Part shown: piece after piece, positions 41,676 to 51,106 of the stretch
Position numbering within the stretch: the stretch's first letter is position 1
How the letters are laid out: each line of letters begins with the position of its first letter
From: Microcoleus sp. bin48.metabat.b7b8b9.023
Lineage (GTDB): Bacteria > Cyanobacteriota > Cyanobacteriia > Cyanobacteriales > Microcoleaceae
Length of the DNA: 64,000 nucleotides
Direction: 5' to 3'
Assembly (NCBI RefSeq): GCF_013299185.1
Contig: NZ_JAAFKG010000007.1
Location: 98,479 to 162,478 of the forward strand
The notes under the pieces: generated by a model
What the model saw: the letters and a program-made list of their open reading frames with translations, nothing else
Databases searched by the model: none
Told to the model about the DNA's origin: nothing
Position numbers and translations under genes: made by a program

Positions 41676-41957
41676 ATGAAAATTACTCTCAAGCCCGATC
41701 AGGAAAAGTTCATAGAAGCACAAGTTACAAGTGGCAGATATCCTTCACCGGAGGAGGTAATCGCAGCGGCATTAGAACTATTAGCCGAAAACAGCGAGAC
41801 AAAAAAAAGCAATAGCTATCAAAAATGGGTTGAAGAAACTCGCCCCAAAGTAGCAACAGGGATAGCTCAACTCGATCGCGGTGAAGGGATTGATGGAGAA
41901 ATAGTCATCGCAAAATTGCAGGAAAAATTTCGCAAAATGCGGGAGAATCAAATATGA
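41676..41957 (+). CDS. Type II antitoxin, ParD/CopG-like
   Basis: 93 residues. N-terminal ribbon-helix-helix (MKITLKPDQEKFIEAQVTSG, then YPSPEEVIAAALELLAE) for operator binding, and a polar C-terminal arm (QKWVEETRPKVATGIAQLDRGEGIDGEIVIAKLQ) that would wrap the toxin. The stop overlaps the start of the ParE-like toxin by four bases, the standard translational coupling. TTCTCAGAGG precedes the start. The pair sits between a CHAT minigene remnant and the intact TPR-CHAT gene. Confidence 0.87.
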   Translation: MKITLKPDQEKFIEAQVTSGRYPSPEEVIAAALELLAENSETKKSNSYQKWVEETRPKVATGIAQLDRGEGIDGEIVIAKLQEKFRKMRENQI

Positions 41958-42256
41958 GTCGCTACATTGTTTCTCCAGAAGCTAGTCGCGATTTAGATGA
42001 AATTTCTGATTACTTTGCAGCTACCAATATTGAAGCCGGAGAAAAGTTTGTTGGGGAGTTCAATCGAAAGTGTCGCAATTTAATTAACTTTCCTAATATG
42101 GGTCGTAGTTACGAGGAACTAGCTGCTTCTGTGCGGGGGCTTCCTCTCATGGGTTACATTATTCTTTATCGGGCGATAGACAGTGGAATTGAAATTATCA
42201 GGGTGGTGAGGGGAGAACGGGATTTACCGCCGCTATTTTATGATGAGGATGAGTGA
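41954..42256 (+). CDS. Type II toxin, RelE/ParE family
   Basis: 100 residues of RelE/ParE fold: MSRYIVSPEASRDLDEISDYF (the typical AxxDLxEIxxY), FNRKCRNLINFPNMGRSYEE, VRGLPLMGYIILYRAIDSGIEIIRVVRGERDL (R and L/Y strands with the closing RVVRGERD). ParE-type members poison gyrase and RelE-type members cut ribosomal mRNA; which applies is not clear from the sequence. It would be held inactive by the upstream antitoxin. Confidence 0.88.
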   Translation: MSRYIVSPEASRDLDEISDYFAATNIEAGEKFVGEFNRKCRNLINFPNMGRSYEELAASVRGLPLMGYIILYRAIDSGIEIIRVVRGERDLPPLFYDEDE

Positions 42257-42384
42257 CACAATGATTCGATCGCACTATTGGTTTAGTTTGGCAATTTAAG
42301 AAAAATATTGCTCCCTGACTTCTTCCTGCATTTACACCGAGCCCGCTAGTTATTAAGATTGAAAAAAATACAAAAGGGGTGGTT

Positions 42385-45300
42385 ATGTTCGATCGCGCTC
42401 AATTGATTTTAGCTGGAATGTCGATCGCGCTTTCGCTTCATTTAAGTCAGCCAGCAGCAGCGATGCCCGTTGGCAAAGTCGAACAAACAGCACAAACTAA
42501 CAGTATTGATGCTGCCTACTCAGCATTAAAAGAGGGACGGCTGCTCTACCAGCAAGGAACGGTAGAATCGAAAAAAAGTGCTTTAGCCCAGTTTGAAATA
42601 GCATTAAAATTGTTTCGGGAAGCGGGCGATCGTTCTGGAGAAGCTGTTACCCTCAGCAACATCGGTTTAGTTTACTCAGATTTAGGGGAACCGCAAAAAG
42701 CTTTAGAATATTACGATCGCTCCCTGCCCTTAAGTCGTGCCGTTGGCGATCGAGCGCAGGAAGCTGTTACCCTCAACAACATCGGTTTAGCTTACTCAAA
42801 TTTGGGAGAACCACAAAAAGCTTTAGCAGCTTATAACCAATCCCTGCCTCTGAGTCGTGGCGTTGGCGATCGCTTTCAGGAAGCTATTACCCTCAACAAC
42901 ATCGGTGTAGTTTACTCAAACTTGGGAGAACAACAAAAAGCTTTAGAATATTACGATCGATCGCTTCCCCTGAGTCAAGCCACCGGCAATCGATTGCAAG
43001 AATCTAATACCCTCAACAACATTGGTTTAGTTTACTCAAAGTTGGGAGAACAACAAAAAGCTTTAGCAGCTTATAACCTATCTCTGCCCTTAAGTCGGGA
43101 AATCGGCAATCGCTTTCAGGAAGCTATTATCCTCAGCAACATCGGTTTAGCTTACTCAAATTTGGGAGAACCACAAAAAGCTTTAGCAGCTTATAATCAA
43201 TCCCTATTTTTGAGTCAGGCCGTCGGCAATCGAGGGCAGGAAGCTATTACCCTAAATAACATCGGTTTAGTTTACTCAAATTTGGGAGAACCACAAAAAG
43301 CTTTAGCAGCTTATAACCAATCCCTACCTCTGAGTCGAGCCGTTGGCGATCGAGCGCAGGAAGCTATTACCCTCAACAATATCGGTTTAGTTTACTCAAA
43401 TTTGGGAGAACCACAAAAAGCTTTAGCAGCTTATAACCAATCCCTACCTCTGAGTCGGGCTGTTGGCGATCGCTCGCAGGAAGCTATTACCCTCAACAAC
43501 ATCGGTTTACTTTCCTCAAATTTGGGAGAACCACAAAAAGCTTTAGCAGCTTATAACCAATCCCTACCTCTGAGTCGGGCCGTCGGCAATCGCTTTCAGG
43601 AAGCTATTACCCTCAACAATATTGGTGTAGTTTACTTACAATTAGAAGAACAACAGAAAGCACTAAAATATTACAGTCAGTCGCTTCTCCTGCGTCGGGC
43701 AGTAGGCGATCGCTCTGGAGAAGCTCTCACCCTTTACAGTATAGCTTTTCTCAAACGGACTCTCGGAAATCTTCCCGAAGCCATCAATAACATGGAATCT
43801 TCTATCCAAATAATCGAAAATCTCCGCACCAAAATTACCAGCCCAGAACTTCGCACCTCATACTTTGCCACAGTACAAAACTACTACGAATTCTACATCG
43901 ATTTGTTAATGCAACTGCATAAAACTAATCCTAAATTCGGTTACGATACCAAAGCCCTAGAAGCCAGTGAACGTTCGAGGGCCCGCAGCCTCCTAGAACT
44001 CCTCCAAGAAAGTAATGCCAACATTCGCGAAGGCATTTCTCCCGATTTATTGCAACAAGAAAAGAGTTTGCAACAGCAATTAGACGCCACAGAAAAACGG
44101 CGCATCGAATTAATCAGCAGCCCCAATCCCAATGCAGATTTAGTTGAAGCGACCGACAAAAAACGCCTGGAATTACTGCAACAATACCAGCAAAATCAAA
44201 CCCAAATTCGCAGCACCAGTCCCCGCTATGCTTCCCTCACTCAACCCCAACCTTTAACGCTGCCAGAAATCCAAAAACAGATTCTTGATGACAATACTAT
44301 TTTATTGCAATATTCCCTCGGCGAAGACCGCAGTTATTTGTGGGTTGTGACAGCTACTGGAATCACCAGCTACGAACTTCCCAAACGCGCCGATATTGAA
44401 ACAGCAGCCCGGAATTTCCGAAACACTGTAACTGACGGCCGTTACAGAGAGATACCGAAAAGAGTTGCCGAGGCAAGTACAGCTTTGAGTGAGTTAATTT
44501 TACAGCCAGCCTCCGCGCAGTTAGGACAAAAACGCCTATTAATTGTTCCCGACGGCGTGCTGCACTATACTCCTTTTGCAGCTTTATCACTGACACAGGC
44601 AGCAGAACAAAATGCTAGTAATTTCTTAATTGCCCGACATGAAATTATTACCTTGCCTTCCGCATCAACTCTCGGTATTCTCCGGCAAAATTACGCGGAC
44701 AGAAAACAGCCAAGTCGAACTTTAGCAATTTTAGCCGATCCGGTTTTCAGTCTAGATGATGAAAGAGTCAAAGGTAAAGTTACTCAAGCAACGACCGAAA
44801 AGTTAGAATCAAATAACCTCGGTTTAAATCGATCCAGCCGCGCTTCCAATCTAGCATGGCCGCCCACACGCCTGCCTTTTACGCGCAAAGAAGCCGACAT
44901 AATATTAAGTTTAGTACCTTCAGTTGCTAGAACTCAACAATTTGATTTTGCAGCCAGTCGCACTACCGCTACCGATCGCAGTTTAGCCAATTATCAAATC
45001 GTTCACTTCGCCACCCACGGCATCGCCAATAGCAAAAATCCCGAACTGTCAGGAATTATGATGTCGATGGTGGATGACAAGGGCAATCTTGTAAATGGCT
45101 TCTTGCGACTGAATGATATTTTCAACTTGAAACTGGCAGCAAATTTAGTCGTTTTAAGTGCTTGTCAGACAGGATTGGGGCAGAACATTCAAGGTGAGGG
45201 AATGGTGGGATTGACAAGGGGTTTCATGTATGCGGGGGCGCAGCGGGTAGCGGTGAGTTTGTGGAATGTGGACGATGAAGGAACTTCTTTATTGATGCAA

Positions 45301-45441
45301 AAATTTTATCAGAAAATGCTGCTACAAAAGTTACCACCTGCCGCAGCTTTGAGGGCGGCGCAGATGGAAATGATGCAGCAGGAACCATGGAAGTCTCCCT
45401 ATTATTGGGCTGCTTTTACCCTTCAGGGCGAGTGGAAATGA
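42385..45441 (+). CDS. Exported TPR-CHAT caspase-like protein
   Basis: 1,018 residues from ATG 42385, which follows AAAGGGG; a GTG six bases earlier is in frame. The N-terminus ([20 protein letters not shown]) reads as a signal peptide. Ten 40-residue TPR units (~85-470; consensus [19 protein letters not shown]) are followed by a coiled stretch (~540-625) and a C-terminal CHAT domain with the caspase-like dyad H878 (HFATHG) and C927 (LSACQTG), then [14 protein letters not shown] proteases cleave partner proteins in signalling or defence; here the partner is unknown. Units 6-8 are almost identical at DNA level. Flanked by remnants of its own ends and by a toxin-antitoxin pair. Confidence 0.92.
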   Translation: MFDRAQLILAGMSIALSLHLSQPAAAMPVGKVEQTAQTNSIDAAYSALKEGRLLYQQGTVESKKSALAQFEIALKLFREAGDRSGEAVTLSNIGLVYSDLGEPQKALEYYDRSLPLSRAVGDRAQEAVTLNNIGLAYSNLGEPQKALAAYNQSLPLSRGVGDRFQEAITLNNIGVVYSNLGEQQKALEYYDRSLPLSQATGNRLQESNTLNNIGLVYSKLGEQQKALAAYNLSLPLSREIGNRFQEAIILSNIGLAYSNLGEPQKALAAYNQSLFLSQAVGNRGQEAITLNNIGLVYSNLGEPQKALAAYNQSLPLSRAVGDRAQEAITLNNIGLVYSNLGEPQKALAAYNQSLPLSRAVGDRSQEAITLNNIGLLSSNLGEPQKALAAYNQSLPLSRAVGNRFQEAITLNNIGVVYLQLEEQQKALKYYSQSLLLRRAVGDRSGEALTLYSIAFLKRTLGNLPEAINNMESSIQIIENLRTKITSPELRTSYFATVQNYYEFYIDLLMQLHKTNPKFGYDTKALEASERSRARSLLELLQESNANIREGISPDLLQQEKSLQQQLDATEKRRIELISSPNPNADLVEATDKKRLELLQQYQQNQTQIRSTSPRYASLTQPQPLTLPEIQKQILDDNTILLQYSLGEDRSYLWVVTATGITSYELPKRADIETAARNFRNTVTDGRYREIPKRVAEASTALSELILQPASAQLGQKRLLIVPDGVLHYTPFAALSLTQAAEQNASNFLIARHEIITLPSASTLGILRQNYADRKQPSRTLAILADPVFSLDDERVKGKVTQATTEKLESNNLGLNRSSRASNLAWPPTRLPFTRKEADIILSLVPSVARTQQFDFAASRTTATDRSLANYQIVHFATHGIANSKNPELSGIMMSMVDDKGNLVNGFLRLNDIFNLKLAANLVVLSACQTGLGQNIQGEGMVGLTRGFMYAGAQRVAVSLWNVDDEGTSLLMQKFYQKMLLQKLPPAAALRAAQMEMMQQEPWKSPYYWAAFTLQGEWK

Positions 45442-45473
45442 AGTAATAGGAGATTTGAGATTGTAGGTGTGTT

Positions 45474-45521
45474 ATGAACTTGTTAAGTTTAGCTGGAATG
45501 TCGATCGCGCCTACAATATGA
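45474..45521 (+). pseudogene. Second remnant of the TPR-CHAT N-terminus
   Basis: A 15-codon frame reads MNLLSLAGMSIAPTI-stop. LAGMSIA, and its DNA GCTGGAATGTCGATCGCGC, match the N-terminal region of the TPR-CHAT gene at 42414-42432. It lies 33 bp after that gene's stop and suggests an earlier tandem copy. Confidence 0.5.
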
Positions 45522-45646
45522 CTTTTATGAGTTCAAAGTTGTGAAATTTATGAATAGACTTTAAGTTCAGCCTGCCCTACAATGACGATCGAGTGGTGCG
45601 ATCAGGTAAATCAACCGCATCAAAAACTATTATTGGGTTGCGACTT

Positions 45647-46270
45647 ATGGAAAATCGATTGACTGAGACTCAACTAACGCAAATAGTAGGTGAAGTAGAA
45701 CGCCTTTCTAACCTCCAAAAAACTCAGCTTGACTCTGCAGAAGTCAAAGAAATTTTGCAGGAATTGAATTTGCCTCCAGAGTTGCTAGATGAAGCTTTAA
45801 TCCAGTTGCAGCGTCGCGAAGCGTTGGCTCGACAGCAGAAGCGAAATCGTTGGATTGCAGGAGGATTGGCTGCGGCTGTGGCAGGGGCGATCGCAATTAC
45901 CGGATTTTACATCCAACAAAGTCAACAAGCCCTCGATCGCATTTCGGTGCAACAAAACCGCATAACTTCCGTGCAGGATGATGGCGGCAATTTGACTGTT
46001 ATTTCCCGCCAAAACAATCCCGAAATCTTTTACCGTACTACATTAAAAGATGCACCATTAGGCAAAAAACTATCGATATCCTGCGATTGGATCGATCCTA
46101 GTGGTCAAGTTGTCAAACAAAACCGCTATCAAACTCGCGAAATCGACAAACCCATCTGGAATACTCAATGCCGCCACCAAATTGGTACTGCTGCTGCTAC
46201 CGGAAATTGGCAAGTTAAAATGTTTCTTGAAAATCGCGCGATCGGCAGTAAATCCTTTCAAGTCAAATAA
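45647..46270 (+). CDS. Membrane-anchored hypothetical protein
   Basis: 207 residues from ATG 45647 (an in-frame GTG at 45593 adds 18 unlikely residues). Residues ~1-65 are a helical cytoplasmic part (ENRLTETQLTQIVGEVERLSNLQKTQLDSAEVKEILQELNLPPELLDEAL), followed by a transmembrane helix (WIAGGLAAAVAGAIAITGFYI, ~70-90) and an extracytoplasmic beta domain (GKKLSISCDWIDPSGQVVKQNRY ... GNWQVKMFLENRAIGSKSFQV). The last part resembles small immunoglobulin-like folds. No family assigned; downstream of the TPR-CHAT gene on the same strand. Confidence 0.6.
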   Translation: MENRLTETQLTQIVGEVERLSNLQKTQLDSAEVKEILQELNLPPELLDEALIQLQRREALARQQKRNRWIAGGLAAAVAGAIAITGFYIQQSQQALDRISVQQNRITSVQDDGGNLTVISRQNNPEIFYRTTLKDAPLGKKLSISCDWIDPSGQVVKQNRYQTREIDKPIWNTQCRHQIGTAAATGNWQVKMFLENRAIGSKSFQVK

Positions 46271-46365
46271 TCATACATAACACAAACTCTCTTCTTTCTC
46301 CCACTCTGCGTTCTCTGCGCTCTCTGCGGTTAATAAAAAAAATTAATTCCCATAGTATCTTTCCT

Positions 46366-48198
46366 ATGACAATCACCAAACCGCGTCAATTTGTCGGATA
46401 CTGGGGCTGCGACTCTCGCCAGAAATTAGAATCGCTGCTGGCGAAAATTATCAACCAATCTGGGAGACAAATTCCTGTTCCAAAAGTTGAGAATTCCTCC
46501 AATTTTACCACAGTAGACAGCCCAAATCCCCCTATTTGGAATGTTGCCAGTAGCGAATGCGATCGCCCGCAGCACTTGCCAACCCAAAAAAGCGCTAAAA
46601 CTTGGCAGATCTCTGCCCTCTCAGCATCTGGACTATCTACCTATCCATCAACCAACGGCTTGCTATTACCCGATGCCTGGGCAAACGTCCGCGAAAATTG
46701 CCTAATTTTGGGACGAGAACCCTTTGGGCGAGTAACACTTTACTGGACGCAAATCGAGCAGAGTATTTGGTTCTCATCGAATATACAACTATTATTAAAT
46801 ATTTGCAAAAAACCAGATATTAGCATTCCTGGCTTGTACGGGTATAGCTGTTTTTCCTACGTTCCAACTCCCTTAACTCCCGTAGAAAATGTGTTCGCAG
46901 TTCCCGCCGGAACCGAATTGACATGGGAGTGCGATCGAGATACGGGTGTCATTCTTGAACCCAAATCAAAACGCTTGTTAGAATGGCGAGAAAGTTCAGA
47001 AGAAATACAAGACGAAGTAGAAGCAATAACACAATTGCAAAGCTTACTTAAAGATGCCGTTGAACGTCAAATTTCGGACATCAATAGCAATGAAACAGTC
47101 GGAGTATTTCTGTCAGGCGGTTTAGATTCCTCAGTAGTCGCAGCATTATTAATCAAAGCCGGAGTCAAAGTCCGCGCTTATACTCTCGACTTCGGCGATG
47201 CTGGAATTCCCGAATATCCTTGGGCTCAACAAGTTGCTTACTTTCTGAACATTCCCTTAGTCAAGGTAGATGCGAGTCCGCGCCGGATTAAACAAGCCTT
47301 GCATTCTGCGGTGAAAGCTTTAGATTTGCCCTTTGGTGACGGAGTGACAGTCCCGCTGTACCTGTTAAATGAGGCTGCAAGTCAAGAATGTGCGATCGTT
47401 TTTAACGGCGAAGGTGGCGATCAGTTATTTGCGGGCTGGACGAATAAACCTCTGATTGCAGCGGCTGTTTATCAAGCAGCAAATCCCGCCAAAGACCAAA
47501 CTTTTGCCTTGCAATACTTGCGAACTTTTCACCGTCTGTCGGGATACGAATCTAAAGTTTATCAGCCGGAATTTTACACGGAAATTCAGAATGTGCAGCC
47601 TCAAGATTGGCTGTTAGAGGCTCTTAATCCTTCTGTGGGCGCGTCTTTGCTGCACCGCCTCCGCCGCGCGGGTTTGATGCTGAAAGGCGCGCAGAACATC
47701 CATCCGCGGGCTGCTAATTTGGCTTTGGCTTTTGGTCTAAAAGTACGATCGCCCTTTTGCGATTTTGCCCTCACAGACTGGACATTTCAACTGTCGGGAG
47801 AACTGTGTTTGCGAGGTGCTTGCGAGAAATACATCCTCAAACGGGCGGTAGAACATTGGCTACCTGCGGACATAGTGTGGCGGGAAAAGCGCGGTATGGG
47901 CGTGCCCTTAACTTCGTGGTGTTTTAACGAATTTTGGCATGACATGGGCGATTGGTTGAATCCTGCCGTGTTACTGTCAGAGAAACACTGGAAACCAGAT
48001 TTAGCGGCTCAAATTATGTCCGGCAAATTCGCAGCCGGAATTCAAGGCAGACGCATTGGCGAAATGATTTGGCTGTTGGTGATGTGGCAAAATTGGCGAT
48101 CGCAAATTTTAGGTGAGGATGTGAAAAATAAATCTTGGAATCATCCGTTTTGGTTGCCTCGACAGGTTTGGAATTACCGCCAGCGGTGGCAAGAATAA
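46366..48198 (+). CDS. Asparagine synthetase-like protein without glutaminase cysteine
   Basis: 610 residues. The C-terminal half is an asparagine synthetase (AsnB) synthetase domain with PP-loop SGGLDSS (~250-256), then FNGEGGDQLFAGW and a C-terminal LAFGLKVRSPFCD and WREKRGMGVPLTSW. The N-terminal ~200 residues resemble the GATase domain only loosely and lack the Cys2 nucleophile, so it cannot hydrolyse glutamine there. Such homologues adenylate a carboxylate and transfer it to an amine (as in beta-lactam synthetase or lasso cyclase) rather than making asparagine. First gene of a three-gene unit with the LysA-fold and Toprim-like genes. Confidence 0.85.
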   Translation: MTITKPRQFVGYWGCDSRQKLESLLAKIINQSGRQIPVPKVENSSNFTTVDSPNPPIWNVASSECDRPQHLPTQKSAKTWQISALSASGLSTYPSTNGLLLPDAWANVRENCLILGREPFGRVTLYWTQIEQSIWFSSNIQLLLNICKKPDISIPGLYGYSCFSYVPTPLTPVENVFAVPAGTELTWECDRDTGVILEPKSKRLLEWRESSEEIQDEVEAITQLQSLLKDAVERQISDINSNETVGVFLSGGLDSSVVAALLIKAGVKVRAYTLDFGDAGIPEYPWAQQVAYFLNIPLVKVDASPRRIKQALHSAVKALDLPFGDGVTVPLYLLNEAASQECAIVFNGEGGDQLFAGWTNKPLIAAAVYQAANPAKDQTFALQYLRTFHRLSGYESKVYQPEFYTEIQNVQPQDWLLEALNPSVGASLLHRLRRAGLMLKGAQNIHPRAANLALAFGLKVRSPFCDFALTDWTFQLSGELCLRGACEKYILKRAVEHWLPADIVWREKRGMGVPLTSWCFNEFWHDMGDWLNPAVLLSEKHWKPDLAAQIMSGKFAAGIQGRRIGEMIWLLVMWQNWRSQILGEDVKNKSWNHPFWLPRQVWNYRQRWQE

Positions 48199-48302
48199 AA
48201 GCAACATTTTTTGTGAATCCTTCCTCTTCTCTTACTTCGCGTTCTTTGCGTCTTCGCGGTTCGTTAAAAAAATCTTATTTGCAACTCAAATCAAACAAAT
48301 AT

Positions 48303-49532
48303 ATGCCAACAATTACCGATCGCAAATCAATCACCACAGCACCTCCTTTGACTCTTTCCCTAGCCCAAGAGCTATTAGCTACCTACGGTTCGCCACTTTA
48401 CGTTTATCAAAGCGACATTTTGCGCCGGACTATCACCCGCATTACTAACGCAATTTCCTATCCGCGAACTCAATTTTGCTTCGCCAGTGTTACCAACGGT
48501 AGCATCGCATTGCTGCAAATCTTTCGGGATAGCGGGTGGGGATTGCACGCCAATACACCGGGAGATATTTATTTAGGAATTAAGGCAGGTTTTGCACCCC
48601 AAAATATTGTTTACAGCGGCAGTAATCTGCACCGAGATGAGATGGAACAAGTTCTCAAATGGGGTGTCAAAACTCTGAATTTCGACAGTCTCGCTCAATT
48701 GCAGTTGTGCTGTGAAGTGTACCAATCTCTCAGGGAAAGCCAGCAGGCTTTAGAACCGCCCAGTCTGGGTTTGAGGCTGAATTTGCCCGAATTAACGGGG
48801 GAAAGTCGCATTGGAGTGCGATCGCCCGAATTTCCCGCAGCAATTGCGATCGCCAAAACAGCCGGATTAAAGCTAAGTGGCTTGCATTTTTATCGCGGTA
48901 CCGGCACTAATTCTACCGCAGCCTTTACTCAAGTAATTGATACCATAATTGCCGCAGCCCAGCAATTGCCAGATTGGGAATATCTCGACTTTGGTGGCGG
49001 CTTTGGCTATCCTTACCACAGCGGGGGTACAGCCTTTGACTGGGAACTATTTGGGGCAGAATTGACCAGCAGAATTTGTCAATTAGACCGCGCAATTGAC
49101 TTAATAATTGAACCAGGGCGATCGGTTGTAGCAGGATGTGCTACTTTGCTCGCTCAAGTTGTTTCCACAAAATGGCAGGAAGCTAAACAAATTGTCGGTG
49201 TAGATACGACTGTTGCTAATCTTTCAGTACCATCGGTTCATGGTGGTTATCGAGAAATTTGTACCTGGAATTGTCGGGATGCTCTACATTTTACTGATGT
49301 TTGTGGCAATACGACTTATTCGCGGGATTATTTGGGGAAAAACTGTCAACTTCCGGCTTTGACTATTGGCGAAATCCTTGGTATTTTAGATGTGGGAGCT
49401 TATGGTTATGCCATGTCATCGCACTTTTTGCACCGCCCCAAACCTGCGGAAGTGCTGTTAGAAAATAGCCAACATCGCCTGATTCGCCAAAGGGAAGATT
49501 ACAGCATTTTGCTAGCAAATCAAGTTTTTTGA
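48303..49532 (+). CDS. LysA-fold (PLP decarboxylase-like) protein lacking the PLP lysine
   Basis: 409 residues from ATG 48303 (an earlier frame start is within the previous gene). It has the fold-type III decarboxylase layout: GSPLYVYQSDIL, a barrel segment FCFASVTNGSIALLQIF, NIVYSGSNL, LHFYRGTGTN, DFGGGFGYPY, EPGRSVVAGC, and the C-terminal DVCGNTTYSRDYLG and DVGAYGYAMSSHFL. The lysine that normally bonds PLP (as in YAVKAN) is V63 here, although the phosphate-binding and other elements remain. It may bind PLP or an amino acid without standard decarboxylation, or act as a carrier or regulator. Starts 104 bp after the AsnB-like gene and ends 20 bp before the next. Confidence 0.82.
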   Translation: MPTITDRKSITTAPPLTLSLAQELLATYGSPLYVYQSDILRRTITRITNAISYPRTQFCFASVTNGSIALLQIFRDSGWGLHANTPGDIYLGIKAGFAPQNIVYSGSNLHRDEMEQVLKWGVKTLNFDSLAQLQLCCEVYQSLRESQQALEPPSLGLRLNLPELTGESRIGVRSPEFPAAIAIAKTAGLKLSGLHFYRGTGTNSTAAFTQVIDTIIAAAQQLPDWEYLDFGGGFGYPYHSGGTAFDWELFGAELTSRICQLDRAIDLIIEPGRSVVAGCATLLAQVVSTKWQEAKQIVGVDTTVANLSVPSVHGGYREICTWNCRDALHFTDVCGNTTYSRDYLGKNCQLPALTIGEILGILDVGAYGYAMSSHFLHRPKPAEVLLENSQHRLIRQREDYSILLANQVF

Positions 49533-49552
49533 ATCATCACTAGGAGCTTTTT

Positions 49553-50857
49553 ATGAAGTGCATTAACTGCCAAACTGACAATAAGTTAAAAGATCGCACG
49601 GCTAATAGAGGTCGCTGTCTACGATGCAGCCATCAGTTTGCTTTTGAACCGACGGCTATGACTGGTGTCAAAATAACTGACCCGATGTTTGCCAGGGCGA
49701 TCGCAGATATTTCGGTTAACGACACGCTGTTCTTTACCCCTAAGCAGTTATTTTACCTTTTAGATAGGCGATCGAAACCAAAAATTTCTAATTTTTTATT
49801 AACAGTCCCAGGATACCTATTGCTTAATTTCTGTTTGGGTATCTTTGGTTTTATCTTCACAGCAAGTTTTCTTTCTGAAGGAAGTATAGTTTGGATTGCG
49901 GTCGTGTTTGTAATCAATAGTTTATTGATTAAAGCAACTTTTACTGCTAGCCGTTCTAGCAAGTATCCGTACCAACAACGACAGAAATTTGCAAAGACTT
50001 TGCAAGTTTGGGGAGGAATAGTTCTGGTGTTCGGAATCGGTTTTAATCTGTTATCAAGTTCCTTTCCGTTATTTTTAGCTAGCTCTATTCTCGGACTAGC
50101 TTCTATCTATTTGAGTCGTCTAGAAATTGACAATAAACCTGCAAATAGTCAAAAGTTTACGATTGACTCAAATCAGTTTCAAGGCTGGATGAATACTTGG
50201 ACAAAAATTAACTCTCTGGCTAAAGTGCTGCCATCTCCCCGCGAGACAAATGAAAATGTCGCCGTTAGTCCCGATGTCAGCGCTTACAGTTTTGACAGAT
50301 TAGTTGTGTGCGATCGCCCGGAAATTGCCCAATTTTTAATCGCCAACAATTTTCACTTTGAAAACAACTGTGCAGTCCTCAGCATAACTGGATATCCTCA
50401 AAGTATCTTCGACATAACTATGCAAATGCTGCGCCGAAATCTAGACTTAAAAGTGTATGCTTTGCACGATTGCACTCCCAAAGGAATTGGTTTGGTTGAC
50501 CACTTGCGTACCAGTCCTAATTGGTTCCCAGATAACAGTGCGATAATTATTGATATCGGACTGCTACCCCGGCAAATTATGGCGGGTGGTGATAATATGT
50601 TTGTCTTAAGTTCTGAGCAAAATGCACAAGATGCTAGACAATTATTAGCCCAAATCCGCCAAGGTTTATCTGCTGAAGAATTGGAGTGGTTGGAATTAGG
50701 TAATTATGTAGAATTGGAATCCTTTAGTCCTCAAAAACTCATTCAAATTTTGAATCGAGGAATTGCTGGAAGTCGAGATTTAGGTAGCGATGACAGCAGT
50801 TTGATTCTGCTAGGCGGTACGGAGAGTTCTATCTATGTTGTTGATAGTTTTGGTTGA
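49553..50857 (+). CDS. Membrane protein with zinc ribbon and Toprim/Spo11-like tail
   Basis: 434 residues. N-terminal zinc ribbon (C3, C6, C22, C25); membrane segments at ~80-103, 110-128, 150-166 and 170-188; then a cytoplasmic C-terminal part. Residues ~250-325 read VVCDRPEIAQFLIANNFHFE, NNCAVLSITGYPQSIFD and LKVYALHDCTPKGIGLVDHL. This order matches the Toprim domain of topoisomerase VI-A/Spo11 (first acidic E257; then D306 with the second Asp changed to T308; GYP and PKGI motifs). It is a distant, inferred match. A membrane-held Toprim-like protein next to AsnB-like and LysA-like genes is unusual. Function unknown. Confidence 0.65.
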   Translation: MKCINCQTDNKLKDRTANRGRCLRCSHQFAFEPTAMTGVKITDPMFARAIADISVNDTLFFTPKQLFYLLDRRSKPKISNFLLTVPGYLLLNFCLGIFGFIFTASFLSEGSIVWIAVVFVINSLLIKATFTASRSSKYPYQQRQKFAKTLQVWGGIVLVFGIGFNLLSSSFPLFLASSILGLASIYLSRLEIDNKPANSQKFTIDSNQFQGWMNTWTKINSLAKVLPSPRETNENVAVSPDVSAYSFDRLVVCDRPEIAQFLIANNFHFENNCAVLSITGYPQSIFDITMQMLRRNLDLKVYALHDCTPKGIGLVDHLRTSPNWFPDNSAIIIDIGLLPRQIMAGGDNMFVLSSEQNAQDARQLLAQIRQGLSAEELEWLELGNYVELESFSPQKLIQILNRGIAGSRDLGSDDSSLILLGGTESSIYVVDSFG

Positions 50858-50903
50858 GGTTTTTATACCATATCCCCGCTCATTCAATATCGCAACTAAA
50901 TAG

Positions 50904-51094
50904 GTTCGTAGTGAGGACTTTAGTCCTTCCTCATCAAATTCAGAGGGAGCATCTCAGTTTTGATTTTATAGTGCTGTCCCCGAAGAGCGAGCTATCCAAC
51001 ACTCGCTCTTCGGGGACGATCGCACTGTAAAGAAATTGCTTTTTTCCAAAAGTGAGATGCTCGCAATTCTGAGGACTGAAGTCCTCACTACAAA
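50904..51094. repeat. Nested composite inverted repeat
   Basis: Outer arms are family B (GTTCGTAGTGAGGACTTTAG at the left; CTGAAGTCCTCACTACAAAC at the right). Next come GAGCATCTCAGTTTTG and CAAAAGTGAGATGCTC (one mismatch). The core is GTCCCCGAAGAGCGAG (50976-50991) facing CTCGCTCTTCGGGGAC (51002-51017), perfect. The element fills the gap between the Toprim-like gene and the convergent second AsnB-like gene and could end transcription from both sides. Confidence 0.85.
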
Positions 51095-51106
51095 CGTTAT
51101 TTGATA

